The notes: generated from the letters alone by a model not told the origin. Numbered from the stretch's first letter, positions 16,013 through 26,267 are shown. The stretch is 64,000 nt of DNA from DASVRZ01 sp038230215 (GCA_038230215.1 JBBRNR010000004.1:186001-250000), one strand, 5' to 3'. Program-made: numbers and translations.

Positions 16013-17446
16013 ATGCCCATGCAACGTGCTCTTTCTCTGGAAGCGATTCAACGCGCATTCAACCCGGCACCGCTTGAGACGCGAGAGGAAATCGAAGAGT
16101 TTTATGTCGAAGATTTAAACGCGACTCGCGGTGACGACAAAGTAGGCCGTCTCGCTTTAGGACTTAGCAGGGCAACATCTCAGAAACCTTACAAAGCCTT
16201 TGTAATGGGCCATGCAGGAGTGGGAATTTCCACTGAGCTTTCCCGGCTCACCCTTCACTCAAAAATTGAGGGACGATTTCGCACACTTCGATTCTCTGCA
16301 AACCGTGATCTAGACCCGGTTAATTTTAAGCCTTTTGATGTGGTGTTAATTATTGCCCTGCGACTAGCCGAGGAAACAGCGAAACCTGTTGAAGAAGGTG
16401 GTGCCGGATCAACTTTACCCGAAAAGCTGACTCGCGATCTGCTGGACTATTTCTCTATAGAAAAGAAGACAGTGAAAACCAGCCTCGACTATTCTTTGGA
16501 GGCAAATGGGGAGGTCGGTGCTGGTGCTCCTGGCTTTCTTGCTCAGTTCGTTAAGCTCTCAGCTTCCCTCAAAACAGAGGCGAAACGCGCCGCCGGCCGT
16601 TCAAAGGAAATCACCGAGTATCGGCTCCAAAACATCAACCAGCTCACAGACTTGGCGAATGCAATTATAGAGGATTGCTGCATTCGTCTAAAGGCAGCGA
16701 CGAATCTTGAATGGCTGGTCATTGGAGATGATTTTGACAAGCCCGGGATTCCAGGGGATAGGATCAACGATTTCTTTATCACCTATGGAAACATGCTGAG
16801 CGATCTTCGGTGTCATCTCATTCTCGATTTGCCGATCATGCTTGGGCACTCATCGAAATCCAATCTCCTGCCGCCAATCTTTGAAGGTCCGCACAATTTT
16901 CCGGATACACCTGTCTATACTGCGGCTCACAAAGCACATGATGCAGGGCGAGCGGCTCTTTGCCATATCATTGAGCGGCGCATGGACTTAGCTTTGGCGG
17001 AGCCGGAACAACTAAATAGGCTGATTGTCGCTTCCGGGGGCAATTTACGCGAACTTTTTGGCCTCATCATCGAGGCGGCCACCAACGCGGAACTCAGACG
17101 AGGGGGAGCGCCGCAAATCACCTCGGGCGATGTCGAACCAGCGATTCAATCCCTTCGCAAGGAATACCGGGATCATCTCGGCGAAAACACCTTCGATGTG
17201 GAAAAGGTCAAGCTGGATGCCAAACTCGCTAAACTGGCCGCCATTTATACCGGCGATCCACGGGCGCAATTCGCCGATCCCGCTCTTTATGCTCTTTTGC
17301 ATGCTCGCGCCGTCCAGGAGTTTAATGGTACGGGCTGGTATGGAGTGCACCCTTTGGTGGTCGATTTATTAAGTGGAATTCCCGAATTGGCAGGCTTGGA
17401 CGCCGCCCCAAGAGAGGATAATCGCCTGCTTGGCGGGACTATTTAA
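16013..17446 (+). CDS. P-loop NTPase-like protein with altered Walker A, TPR partner
   Basis: 477 residues from ATG 16013 (a 14-codon upstream extension is less likely). The region FVMGHAGVGISTELSRL (residues ~64-80) aligns with the GHxGxGKSTEL Walker A of a family of bacterial ATPases paired with TPR proteins, but the invariant Lys is Ile (residue 72, codon ATT). A Walker B-like LVIGDDFDK follows at ~235-243, then a C-terminal helical region with GGNLRELFGLI. Loss of the Lys predicts weak or no ATP hydrolysis. The TPR gene starts 3 bp after the stop, so they are one operon. I cannot assign a biological role; signalling or defence is only a guess. Confidence 0.6.
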   Translation: MPMQRALSLEAIQRAFNPAPLETREEIEEFYVEDLNATRGDDKVGRLALGLSRATSQKPYKAFVMGHAGVGISTELSRLTLHSKIEGRFRTLRFSANRDLDPVNFKPFDVVLIIALRLAEETAKPVEEGGAGSTLPEKLTRDLLDYFSIEKKTVKTSLDYSLEANGEVGAGAPGFLAQFVKLSASLKTEAKRAAGRSKEITEYRLQNINQLTDLANAIIEDCCIRLKAATNLEWLVIGDDFDKPGIPGDRINDFFITYGNMLSDLRCHLILDLPIMLGHSSKSNLLPPIFEGPHNFPDTPVYTAAHKAHDAGRAALCHIIERRMDLALAEPEQLNRLIVASGGNLRELFGLIIEAATNAELRRGGAPQITSGDVEPAIQSLRKEYRDHLGENTFDVEKVKLDAKLAKLAAIYTGDPRAQFADPALYALLHARAVQEFNGTGWYGVHPLVVDLLSGIPELAGLDAAPREDNRLLGGTI

Positions 17447-17449
17447 GTC

Positions 17450-18970
17450 ATGGCTGCCGAGGCGGAACCCGGTTCGATCAAAGACACGGTCTCGCGCCTC
17501 GTCCTCTGGTGTCGCCGGGCCGAACAGGGCTTTATTCGGGCCGTTTATCACGACGGAGCTTCCAGAGATTTGGTCATTCGCCAGCTAAAAGATAGATTGA
17601 CCCCACATGACGTGGCTTTTCACCGGCTCGATCTTCCGACGGCTCCCAATGCCGATGCGTTGGCCTTGCGTCTTGCCGATGAACTTTCCCGCCTAGGGGC
17701 GGGAGTGATTTGCCTGACCGGGTTTGAGCGCTCCCTGCCCCCCAGTGGCCCAGACTTGGAAGAGGCTCTTTTGGCATTGAATTCGCGGCGCGAAAATTTT
17801 GCCTTTCCCGGGCAGCATACCATCTGGTGGTTTCCTCATCACATCGCTTTGGCTCTCATCAGGGAACACCGAGACCTGAATTCATGGTTTTTGCGCCGGG
17901 TGGAATTGACGGAGACACTTTTGAGTCCTGAGGAAATTGAAATCCAATCACAACACCATGAAGCAATACGCCTAAGCAATGCCGCCTCCTACACTGAGGC
18001 CGAGCCTATTCTCCGCGAGATACTTTCCACCCAGGAAGCGACCTACGGTTCCGAGGATCCTCAACTTATTCCCGCATTGAACAACCTCGGAACTCTATTA
18101 ATCTCGACGAATCGTTTAACGGAGGCCGAAAACTTACTTAGGCGTTCCTTGAGCTTACAAACGGCGAAATATGGAAATAACCATGTAATTACAGCGCACG
18201 GCCTATCGAGTCTTGCTCGATTACTTCACAAAACCAGTCGATATGTGGAAGCTGAAAATCTGGCGAGACAAGCCTTAGTGATTAACGAGGAGAAGTATGG
18301 AGCAGATCACTCTGCCGTCGGTTCCTCGCTTAGTCTGCTCGCTGGTCTATTGAACGAAGCTGGGCGCGGTCAGGAAGCAGAGCCATTATTGAGAAGGGCT
18401 CTCACCATTCAGGAGCATGCTTTCGGGCCTCACCATAATCTAGTAGCTGACATTGCCGGCACTCTAGGAACGTTATTGATTGACGAAAAGAAATATGCAG
18501 ATGCAGAAACCTTGCTTAGACGGGCACTAACTATAAACAAGGAAAGCTATGGCTCGGATCATCCGATAGTGGCTGATAAGCTGAATTCTTTGGCGGGTCT
18601 TTTTCATCTAACTGGAAGACGAGAGGAAGCTGAAGAAACGTTCAGAAAGGCGCTGGAAATCGATATAAACCGTCTGGGACCGGAGCATCCTGATGTAGCT
18701 AACCGACTATATAACCTTGGAATGCTCGTTTTTAACAACGGGCTCCGGTTTGAAGCAAAATCGTTATTACTTCAGAGCCTTTCCATTTTTGCTGCCTCTT
18801 CGACTAACGCGGGCCATTTTGTGACAGGAATTGAAAGAGTTGCCCGAAATTATCGTGGCCTCCTGATTCTGATGGGTACACCGAAAGCCGAAGTTGAGAA
18901 GCAAATGATTGAACTTTTGAAACAAAAAGGACTTTCACGGCAAAAAGCTAAGCAACTGGCACGCACCTGA
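17450..18970 (+). CDS. Kinesin-light-chain-type TPR protein, ATPase partner
   Basis: 506 residues. Residues ~1-160 form an alpha/beta domain with a Walker B-like strand GAGVICLTGFERSL, an LNSRRENF segment and HTIWWFPHHIALALIREHRDLNSW, a pattern I associate with proteins encoded next to GHxGxGKST ATPases. Residues ~165-450 hold about six 42-residue TPR_12 repeats (AEPILREILSTQEATYGSEDP; AENLLRRSLSLQTAKYGNNH; AEPLLRRALTIQEHAFGPHH; AETLLRRALTINKESYGSDHP). TPR arrays usually bind protein partners or ligands. The gene is noticeably A/T-richer than its surroundings. A tail of Lys/Gln-rich sequence closes it. Confidence 0.75.
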   Translation: MAAEAEPGSIKDTVSRLVLWCRRAEQGFIRAVYHDGASRDLVIRQLKDRLTPHDVAFHRLDLPTAPNADALALRLADELSRLGAGVICLTGFERSLPPSGPDLEEALLALNSRRENFAFPGQHTIWWFPHHIALALIREHRDLNSWFLRRVELTETLLSPEEIEIQSQHHEAIRLSNAASYTEAEPILREILSTQEATYGSEDPQLIPALNNLGTLLISTNRLTEAENLLRRSLSLQTAKYGNNHVITAHGLSSLARLLHKTSRYVEAENLARQALVINEEKYGADHSAVGSSLSLLAGLLNEAGRGQEAEPLLRRALTIQEHAFGPHHNLVADIAGTLGTLLIDEKKYADAETLLRRALTINKESYGSDHPIVADKLNSLAGLFHLTGRREEAEETFRKALEIDINRLGPEHPDVANRLYNLGMLVFNNGLRFEAKSLLLQSLSIFAASSTNAGHFVTGIERVARNYRGLLILMGTPKAEVEKQMIELLKQKGLSRQKAKQLART

Positions 18971-19091
18971 CGTCTGTTAATAAAAGGACTTTTAGCGCGT
19001 TATTGCGGCAGCTTCTATATTTCCTTACGCCCCCGCATCAACAGGACTCGCGTCAGACGTGGGCAGATAAGACTTAAAAATTAGCGGAGTT

Positions 19092-21635
19092 TCATTCGTT
19101 TCTGAGCGCTGAGGCGAGTTGCAGGCGGCTGGCTCGCCAGGCGGGGAGGAGGGCGCTCGCTAACGCGGCGGGGATGATCCAGAGCGGGGTGGTTAGCAGG
19201 GTGCCGTAGGGCCAGGAGAATTGGATGGTCCAGCCGAAGAAGGCTTTGTTGACGACGAAGGTGAGCACCACGGCCAATCCGCAGCCGGTGAGGATGCCCA
19301 AAATGCTCGCGAGCAGGCCGACGAGCCCGCCTTCCGCGAGGATCATGCAGATGATTTGTCTCTGACCCGCCCCGACGGCGCGGAGGACGGCGAGTTCGCG
19401 GACGCGTTCGGTGACGAGGGTGGAGAGGGTGAGGAAGATGCCGATGACGGCGACTCCGATGGCGATGATGCGGAGGAGCGCGGTGACGGCGAAGGTTTGC
19501 TCAAAGATCTCGAAGACGCGCTGGCGCAGGGTGGAGTTGGAGTAAATCGAGAAGTTCATTTGAGTTCCATATTTCTCACGAAAGGCGTCGGTGAGGATGT
19601 CGAAATCGCCGGGCGATCGGAGGTAAATGGCGAGCGAATGGATGCGGAGGTCGTTCCAGAGCGGGTCGAAGTTTTCCCGCGCCATGAGGAGGTTGCCCGC
19701 GTCGCTGGTGTAGTCGTAGTAGGTGCCGCCGATCTCGAAGGTGCGCGGTCCCTCGGGTGTCGGGAGGGCGATGGTGTCTCCGGCGCGCAGGTGATGGCGG
19801 CGAGAAAAGGGCTCGGACATAAGGATGTAACCCGGCTGAAAAAGGAGCCCGTTGCGGCGGGTGTGGTCGCCCTCGAGGAAGCGGAGATTGTCGCGTTTAT
19901 GGCCGCGCACGACAGACATGCGGATGGTGCTGTTTCTCCACGGGAGCCGCATTTCACGAAAAGTATCGACGGCGGCGACTTCGGGACGCTCGGCGACCCA
20001 AGTGGCGGCATCGGGCGGGAGGAAGGCACTGAGGCCGATGGTTTCGTTGGAGGCGGGCGCGATGAAAATGTCGGCGACGAGGCTGCGGGTGACCCAGGTG
20101 TTGATCGTCTGCCGGAAGGAAAAGATCATCACGGAGACACCGACCATCATGGCCACCGCGGAGCCGAGGGCGGCGACGGTGAGGGAAATGCGGGCGAGCG
20201 AACGCTGGAGATTTTGCGCAGCGAGCGAGAGGATGAGCGAGGAGCGCGATGCAACTCGCATGAGTTTTCCGACGACAGCGGTGAGCGACGGGGCGAAAAG
20301 GGAGCAGCCGGTGAGGAGCAGAAAGGCGGAGCCGAAGCCGAGCCAAGGCCAGCGGTGGAGGGAAATAACGGCGGCGATGGCGGAGAGTCCGATGCAACAC
20401 AAACCAAAAACGGGGAGCCAAGGAGAGACGCGGCGCTCGATGGAGTGACCGGAGCTGAGCGCGGCGACGGGCGGGAGTCGGGCGGCTTCGTTGGCCGGAA
20501 TCCAGGCGGCGATGAGGACGGAGCCGAGTCCGGCGGCGATGGCGAAGAGGATTTGAGGAGCGGAGATGAAGAGGTGGTCGATGCTGAGGAGGATGTAGAG
20601 CGACGAGATGGTTTTGCCGACGGCGGCGACGAGCATATTGGAAAGGAGCACACCGCCGACTGAGCCGACTGTGAGTCCGATGACGCCGTAAAGCAGCGCC
20701 TCGCCGAGGAAGAGGGCGCGGATTTGTCCTCGAGACACGCCGCCGGATCGGAGAATGCCGATCTCGTGGCGACGGCGCACGACGCTGGCGGAAACGGTGT
20801 TGAAGACAAGGAACATGCCGACCAAAAGCGAGACGAGGCTGAGCGCGCTGAGGTTGAGCTGGAAGGCCTGGAGCATCTGGCCGACTTGAGAGTTGCGCTG
20901 AGCAGGCGGCGCGACGGTGACTGTGGAAGGCAGGAGCAGGCGGATTTTTTCGGCAACAGCGGTTTCGTTTCCCTCGGCAGATCGCACTGAAACTCCGCTG
21001 AGTTTTCCATGGAGTCCGAAGAGTGCCTGGGCTGACGCGATGTCCATGGCGGCAAGACGCGCGCCACTGCCTTCGAGCGACGCCTCGGTGTCGATGATGA
21101 AGCCGATGTGAAGCGTGACGCGGCGGCTGTTAACCAAGACCGGAAGCGGGTCACCGAGCTGGAGATGATATTTGCTGGCGTAATCGCGCGAGATCGCGAT
21201 GGAAGTCGGATCAGTCAGCCATTTTTCAAAGTCAAATTCCCTAACATCCGTGCCGTCACCGATGCGGAAGGTGGAGAACGGCTGGTTGGAAAACGGATCG
21301 ACTCCCAGCACGCGCAGATATTCTCCCGGATGTTCTGGCAAGGTTAGAAATCCCTCAACCAGCGGGGTGGCCGCGAGAACGCCAGGTGTTTTGGCAATGT
21401 TAGGAAAAAGCCGGTCGTCGAGTTCGCCGCGGACTTCCAGGCTGGCCTTGCCCGCGACGAGATCGACACTGGCCCGCAACGCCCGATCTGCGCTGTGATT
21501 AGCAATCTGGATCGCCAGATAGACGGAAACGCCGAGCGCGATACTGGCGATGTTAAGTGCCGCGAGGAGCTTGTGCCGCAGGGCGTAACGCACGACCTGC
21601 CAATGGAAAAGTCGCAGCGCGGTGAGGAAGGTCAT
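19092..21635 (-). CDS. FtsX/MacB-type ABC transporter permease (duplicated FtsX domains)
   Basis: About 847 residues from ATG 21633-21635 (a GTG one codon upstream is possible). Architecture: N-terminal TM, a large periplasmic MacB_PCD-like domain, an FtsX core of TMs (LVSLLVGMFLVFNTVSASVVRRRHEIGILRSGG), further TMs, a second periplasmic domain and a second FtsX core (GIFLTLSTLVTERVRELAVLRAVGAGQRQI). This two-unit layout is that of LolCE/AttFG-like lipid or lipoprotein transporters. The ATP-binding subunit is not in the window. The secreted CrtC/AttH-like protein at 13458-14543 belongs to a family often encoded with such permeases. Confidence 0.88.
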   Translation of the reverse strand: MTFLTALRLFHWQVVRYALRHKLLAALNIASIALGVSVYLAIQIANHSADRALRASVDLVAGKASLEVRGELDDRLFPNIAKTPGVLAATPLVEGFLTLPEHPGEYLRVLGVDPFSNQPFSTFRIGDGTDVREFDFEKWLTDPTSIAISRDYASKYHLQLGDPLPVLVNSRRVTLHIGFIIDTEASLEGSGARLAAMDIASAQALFGLHGKLSGVSVRSAEGNETAVAEKIRLLLPSTVTVAPPAQRNSQVGQMLQAFQLNLSALSLVSLLVGMFLVFNTVSASVVRRRHEIGILRSGGVSRGQIRALFLGEALLYGVIGLTVGSVGGVLLSNMLVAAVGKTISSLYILLSIDHLFISAPQILFAIAAGLGSVLIAAWIPANEAARLPPVAALSSGHSIERRVSPWLPVFGLCCIGLSAIAAVISLHRWPWLGFGSAFLLLTGCSLFAPSLTAVVGKLMRVASRSSLILSLAAQNLQRSLARISLTVAALGSAVAMMVGVSVMIFSFRQTINTWVTRSLVADIFIAPASNETIGLSAFLPPDAATWVAERPEVAAVDTFREMRLPWRNSTIRMSVVRGHKRDNLRFLEGDHTRRNGLLFQPGYILMSEPFSRRHHLRAGDTIALPTPEGPRTFEIGGTYYDYTSDAGNLLMARENFDPLWNDLRIHSLAIYLRSPGDFDILTDAFREKYGTQMNFSIYSNSTLRQRVFEIFEQTFAVTALLRIIAIGVAVIGIFLTLSTLVTERVRELAVLRAVGAGQRQIICMILAEGGLVGLLASILGILTGCGLAVVLTFVVNKAFFGWTIQFSWPYGTLLTTPLWIIPAALASALLPAWRASRLQLASALRNE

Positions 21636-21699
21636 CACTTAGGGAAACGCAACATCGTGTGATGGGGACGCATCGAGTTTCCAACAGGCGAGAGTCGAG

Positions 21700-24534
21700 T
21701 TAGGTATTGCTCTCGCGATTCTGTGTGACGGCGTTGGTGAGAGCTTTGATGAGGTGATTGAGTGCAGATAGGTCGGTGATTTTTTCGCCTTTCTGGTTGC
21801 TCACATAAAAGGTGTCGATGGCCGCGCCTTTTTCGGTCGTGATGCGGCTGGTGAAGATGTTGATTTCCAAATCGGAGAGCGCACGCAGCAGATCGTAAAG
21901 CAGCCCGAGCCTGTCGGGACATTGGACTTCCACGACACTGTGGTGCGGGTTGCTCTCGTTGTTGACCCGGATGCGCGTCGGGAAATCAAACTCATGCGCT
22001 GCGGGATAGATTTTGCTTTTGCGCGTGCGGGCGATGAGCGGGGTGAAATCGAAGTCCTCTATGGTGAGAGATTGAGCCAGGGTCTTATCGACGCGGGCGA
22101 TTTCCTTGTCGTAGGTGACGGCGTTGAAGCGCGTGTCGCAGACGCGAAAAACGTCGAGCACGAGGTTGTCCTGCCGGGTGAAAATGTCCGCGCTGAGGAT
22201 GTTTAGCGGCACCACGGCGAAGGAGCCCGCGATCTGCCAGAGCAGGTCGGAGCGATCCCAGGTGCAAATCCAGACTTCGCTGTGACCCTGCTCCGGCCGC
22301 GCGATCCAGCGAATGCGTGGCAGCCGTGAATCGGCGTCGGACTTGGCAAAATCAGTGAAGAGCTCGCGGAAAAACCGGATGTGCCCGATAATTTCCGCCG
22401 CGTCGAAGGCCTGGAAATAATGCTCCGGCATAAACTGGAAATGCGCCTCGATCTCGGCTCCAAAATCCTTGGCCATTTTCTTGGCTACCGTCTCCTGCAA
22501 AGTCGCGCGCTCGGCCCGACGCTCCTCGTAAAAAGCGACGCCGTCGGCCAGATAATGCGAGGTGGACCGGTAAACACGCCAGACGAGTGATTCCTTCCAA
22601 TCGGACCAACCCTGATCGCTCGTGCCCTGTCCGTCGGCAAGGGTTAGTAGCATGAGGGCGTCGAGATTGTTTTGGTTTTTAACGATCTCCGCGAAGCCGG
22701 CGATGGTCGATTCGTCCTCGATGTTGCGGCGTTGGGCGACCTCAGAGAGAACCATGTGGTTGTCGATCAGGAAGATTAGTTCCTTACGCCGCTCCGAGGT
22801 GAGCTGGAGCCGGGCAGCCACGCGCGCTGCGTTGATGGCGCCCGTTTCAGCGTGATTGCGCTTGGCACTGGCTTTGCCGGTGTCGTGCAAAAGAAGGGCG
22901 AGATAAAGGACGAACGGGTCTTCCAATTTCTGAAAAAGGGCCTGGTAATCGCGGAATTTTTCTTCCTTGGTGTCGATCAACTCATCGAGTTTCTCGATAC
23001 ACACCAAGGTGTGTTCATCTGCGGTATAACGATGAAAAAACTCGTGCTGCACAAGGCAGGTGAGCACGCCAAACTCCGGCATGTAGCGTCCGAGAAACTC
23101 CGTCTCGTGCATCATGCGCAGGATGCGTCCGACCTCTCCTTTCCGAGAAAGAATAGCGATGAAGGTCTCGCGGGCGACGCGCGAATACTGAAAGGTGCGA
23201 TCAACGAGACGCACGCGGCGGCGGATTAACTGGGCGAGCTCGAGACTGAAGGTAAGATTGCGTTGCTGGGCGTATTGGAAAACGCGGATGAGGCGAAAAT
23301 GATCCTGCCCGAAAATCTCGCGGCTCTCGTGGTTGAGCTTGCCGGCTTTGATGATGAATCCGTCGAGCTTCTCGATTCGGGCTGGTTTCTTGCGGCGCAA
23401 GAGTGCGAGCAGACCACCACGCGTCTTGGGAGCCTCTTCTTCGATGCCCACAAAGTGCTCGAGAACGAGTTCGCCGATTCGAAAAATCGTCCGCGTGTGT
23501 TGATAGTAGTCGCGCATGAATGCCTCGCTGCGGGCGATGACATTTTTCTCCGGGTAATCGAATTTATTTGCGACCTGACCTTGTAGATAAATGGTCAGCG
23601 CGTCGCTGGAACGCTGTGTTAGATAGTGGAGTTCTGTGCGAACGCGGAGCAGGAAGTCGTAGGCTTTCTCCAGATGACGGCGATCCGTTTCCGGAATAAT
23701 TTTCTGCGCCACCAGTTCCGCAGGCGAGGTGAGTCCGGCTTTGAAATAGCTGACCCAGAGGAGGTTCTGGTAGTCGCGCAAGCCGCCACAGCCGCTTTTG
23801 ACGTTGGGTTCCTGTACGAAGACGGTGCCGCCAAATTTTTCATGGCGTTCCTTCTGGTTTTCCACGCGCCATTGCAGATAGACCTCGCGGAATGGGACAA
23901 CGCATTGGGCAACAAATTCAACTTTGAATCGCTGATAAAGCGTGGCGTCGCCGGCCAGATAACGCGATTCCAGCAGCGCGGTTTTGGAGATCATGTCGCC
24001 GTTCGCCTGCGCATACGCCTCGGGCAAAGTGCGCGTGGCATGGCCGACTTTGAATCCAACGTCCCAAAGGAGGTAGAGGATTTTTTCGATAATGTTCGTG
24101 ATGTATTTGGGCGCCTGGCCCTTGGGCCGCAGGAACAAAATATCGATGTCGCTATAAGGATTGAGCTCGCCTCTTCCATAGCCGCCGATAGCCACGACGG
24201 CAAGCGGCAGCATGGCGACGTTGGCAGGTTTTTCGAGGTCCACCGCGTAGGTGACAAGGTGCTGCAGGATGACGTCGATCAGGTTCACGCGCAGCCGGGC
24301 GATCTCGCGTCCGCCGCCTCCAGCGTAGTGTTTCAACCGGAGACGGTGCTCCTCGATTTTCAGGAAACGCTTGTAAAGGGCGAGGAGTTCGCTGCTGGTG
24401 GGCGTCTTGTTGACAGCAAGTTTTTTTTCCGCATGCGCGAGGACTTTCTCCAAATGGCTGATGCGTTTGGGCGCATTCGTGGCCACGTTGGCACGCGTTT
24501 TCAAGGCTTCACTTTTAGGAGCATTTTTCAGCAT
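21700..24534 (-). CDS. glnD: [Protein-PII] uridylyltransferase/uridylyl-removing enzyme
   Basis: 944 residues, usual length. The nucleotidyltransferase motif GGYGRGELNPYSDIDIL is at 117-133, the GlnD helical linker follows, then an HD domain with LLLHDTGKASAKRNHAETGA, and two ACT domains at the C-terminus (around WDRSDLLWQIAGSFA and CPDRLGLLYDLLRALSD). It uridylylates PII when glutamine is low and deuridylylates it when glutamine is high. No glnB or glnK is in the window. The pgi gene lies 21 bp upstream and the permease 64 bp downstream on the same strand. Confidence 0.95.
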   Translation of the reverse strand: MLKNAPKSEALKTRANVATNAPKRISHLEKVLAHAEKKLAVNKTPTSSELLALYKRFLKIEEHRLRLKHYAGGGGREIARLRVNLIDVILQHLVTYAVDLEKPANVAMLPLAVVAIGGYGRGELNPYSDIDILFLRPKGQAPKYITNIIEKILYLLWDVGFKVGHATRTLPEAYAQANGDMISKTALLESRYLAGDATLYQRFKVEFVAQCVVPFREVYLQWRVENQKERHEKFGGTVFVQEPNVKSGCGGLRDYQNLLWVSYFKAGLTSPAELVAQKIIPETDRRHLEKAYDFLLRVRTELHYLTQRSSDALTIYLQGQVANKFDYPEKNVIARSEAFMRDYYQHTRTIFRIGELVLEHFVGIEEEAPKTRGGLLALLRRKKPARIEKLDGFIIKAGKLNHESREIFGQDHFRLIRVFQYAQQRNLTFSLELAQLIRRRVRLVDRTFQYSRVARETFIAILSRKGEVGRILRMMHETEFLGRYMPEFGVLTCLVQHEFFHRYTADEHTLVCIEKLDELIDTKEEKFRDYQALFQKLEDPFVLYLALLLHDTGKASAKRNHAETGAINAARVAARLQLTSERRKELIFLIDNHMVLSEVAQRRNIEDESTIAGFAEIVKNQNNLDALMLLTLADGQGTSDQGWSDWKESLVWRVYRSTSHYLADGVAFYEERRAERATLQETVAKKMAKDFGAEIEAHFQFMPEHYFQAFDAAEIIGHIRFFRELFTDFAKSDADSRLPRIRWIARPEQGHSEVWICTWDRSDLLWQIAGSFAVVPLNILSADIFTRQDNLVLDVFRVCDTRFNAVTYDKEIARVDKTLAQSLTIEDFDFTPLIARTRKSKIYPAAHEFDFPTRIRVNNESNPHHSVVEVQCPDRLGLLYDLLRALSDLEINIFTSRITTEKGAAIDTFYVSNQKGEKITDLSALNHLIKALTNAVTQNRESNT

Positions 24535-24555
24535 GCAGAAATCTGCCTTGTTGGA

Positions 24556-26097
24556 TTAGGCCAGAGTGAAAGTGTCCTGAGCGGGTGACGCTCCCATTTG
24601 CTGCGTGAGGTCGCCGCGATTGGCCGTGAGGTGAACTAGCGCGTGATAGGTCGATTCCGCATCCGCGCCGAGCGACGCGGCCAGATTGTCTGCCGTGGTA
24701 GCGACGCCGTGCTGGAGCGTCGACACGAGTTTTTTCTGGAGGTCGAGCACCTCGGTGGCGGCTTTTTTACCCGCCTCGACGCCCGGCTGATGATAGGCGT
24801 TGATGTGGATGAGTGACGCGTAAAAGCCGACTGCCCGCTCGTAAAGCGCGATCAGCATTCCCACGGTAAAAGGATTGACCGCCGGGATGCTGATGGTGAT
24901 CGATTGCCGATCGCTCTGCGACAGAGCTGTACGAGTCCCGCGCAAGAAGCCCTGGAGATAATCGCCGCTGATCACGCCCGGCTCGACTTGCATGGATTCG
25001 CCAGCCCGGCTCTCGCGCACCTCAATGAAAGTCGCGAAGAAATTATTCACGCCATCACGGAGTTGTTGCACGTAGGCGTGCTGGTCGGTCGAGCCTTTGT
25101 TTCCATAAACCGCAATGCCTTGGTGGACGATGTTGCCGTCGAGATCCTTCTCCTTGCCGAGCGATTCCATGAGAAGCTGCTGGAGATATTTCGAGAAAAG
25201 CATCAGGCGATCCTTGTAGGGCAGCACGACCATATCTTTTTTGCCCTTCCCCTCGCCCACGACATACCACATGAGAGCGAGTTGCATCGCGGCATTGGAT
25301 TCCAAATTTGAGACGCGTGTCTTTCGGTCCATCGCCGCGGCTCCGGCGAGAAACGCATCAATGTCGATGCCTTGCAACGCCGCAGGGACGAGTCCGACAG
25401 CACTCATTACCGAGGTGCGGCCGCCGATCCAGTCGAACATCGGGAAACGCTTCAGCCAGCCACGTTCCACCGCATACTTGTCCAACTCACTTCCATCGCC
25501 GGTCACCGCCACGGCGTTCGGGGCAAACGGCACGTCTTGTTTGGCGAAAAACGCCTCGGTCTCAACCATGCCATTGCGGGTTTCCTTGGTGCCGCCGGAT
25601 TTGGAAATGACCACCACCAAGGTGGAACTCGCCTTGCCCGCGAGCTGGGCAAAAACGCGATCGAAACCATCCGGGTCGGTATTATCAAGAAAAAGAATCT
25701 TCGCTTTGTCTACATTGGAGCCGAGCGCGTCGGCGACAAACTGCGGTCCGAGCGCAGATCCGCCGATGCCGATGAGCAGGACATGGGTGAATTTCCCGCT
25801 CGCATGGATCTCGGAGGCAAACGCCCGAATGGATTTCAGTGTGGAGAGAATCTCCTGTTTGAGCGTCGCATCAGGCGCAATGTCCACGTCGCGCAACCAG
25901 TAATGACCGACCATGCGACTTTCATCCGGATTGGCGATCTCACCTTCCTCCAGCCTTTTCATCGCGGCGAAGGCAACATTGATTTTGTCGCTCATGGAGG
26001 CGAAAAAATCGTCCGCAAACGCCATTCGACTGATGTCGAGGGAGAAGCCAAGATCGGCGTAACGAAGAAAATGGCGGTTGAATCGAGTCCAGTTCAT
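24556..26097 (-). CDS. pgi: Glucose-6-phosphate isomerase
   Basis: 513 residues from ATG 26095-26097; the in-frame extension to 26184 lacks family similarity. Interconverts glucose-6-P and fructose-6-P. Family signatures are visible: IGIGGSALGPQFVADAL, VVISKSGGTKETRN (phosphate loop), and LLMESLGKEKDLDGN with the conserved Glu; the C-terminal HQPGVEAGKKAA holds the catalytic His/Lys region. Compared with E. coli Pgi (549 residues) it is shorter, closer to the bacterial type with ~450-530 residues. Co-directional with glnD. Confidence 0.95.
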   Translation of the reverse strand: MNWTRFNRHFLRYADLGFSLDISRMAFADDFFASMSDKINVAFAAMKRLEEGEIANPDESRMVGHYWLRDVDIAPDATLKQEILSTLKSIRAFASEIHASGKFTHVLLIGIGGSALGPQFVADALGSNVDKAKILFLDNTDPDGFDRVFAQLAGKASSTLVVVISKSGGTKETRNGMVETEAFFAKQDVPFAPNAVAVTGDGSELDKYAVERGWLKRFPMFDWIGGRTSVMSAVGLVPAALQGIDIDAFLAGAAAMDRKTRVSNLESNAAMQLALMWYVVGEGKGKKDMVVLPYKDRLMLFSKYLQQLLMESLGKEKDLDGNIVHQGIAVYGNKGSTDQHAYVQQLRDGVNNFFATFIEVRESRAGESMQVEPGVISGDYLQGFLRGTRTALSQSDRQSITISIPAVNPFTVGMLIALYERAVGFYASLIHINAYHQPGVEAGKKAATEVLDLQKKLVSTLQHGVATTADNLAASLGADAESTYHALVHLTANRGDLTQQMGASPAQDTFTLA

Positions 26098-26199
26098 AGG
26101 TGGCAAAAAGTAAACCGTTTGGGCGAGTTTGGGGCAAATGTAAAAGGTGTCCCGCTGAGAAATTATTACCGGCTTCGGAAGCACAAAACGCGCGTTTTG

Positions 26200-26250
26200 A
26201 AGTTAAAACAAGTGAGCCTCCGACGGAGGTTTTCCGAGGGAGGCTCACAA
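26200..26250 (-). terminator. Rho-independent terminator after rplQ
   Basis: On the minus strand, stems GTGAGCCTCC (26239-26248 complement) and GGAGGCTCAC (26212-26221 complement) form a 10-bp hairpin, with an inner smaller stem, followed by TTGTTTT. It closes the rpoA-rplQ transcript and lies between rplQ and pgi. Confidence 0.85.
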
Positions 26251-26267
26251 GTGATTCGAGTTAAATA

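Noticed and set aside
19221..20663. Long plus-strand frame (480 codons) opposite the permease
   Set aside because: Composition (Gly/Glu/Asp-rich, no hydrophobic core) and the strong FtsX homology on the minus strand show it is a shadow.
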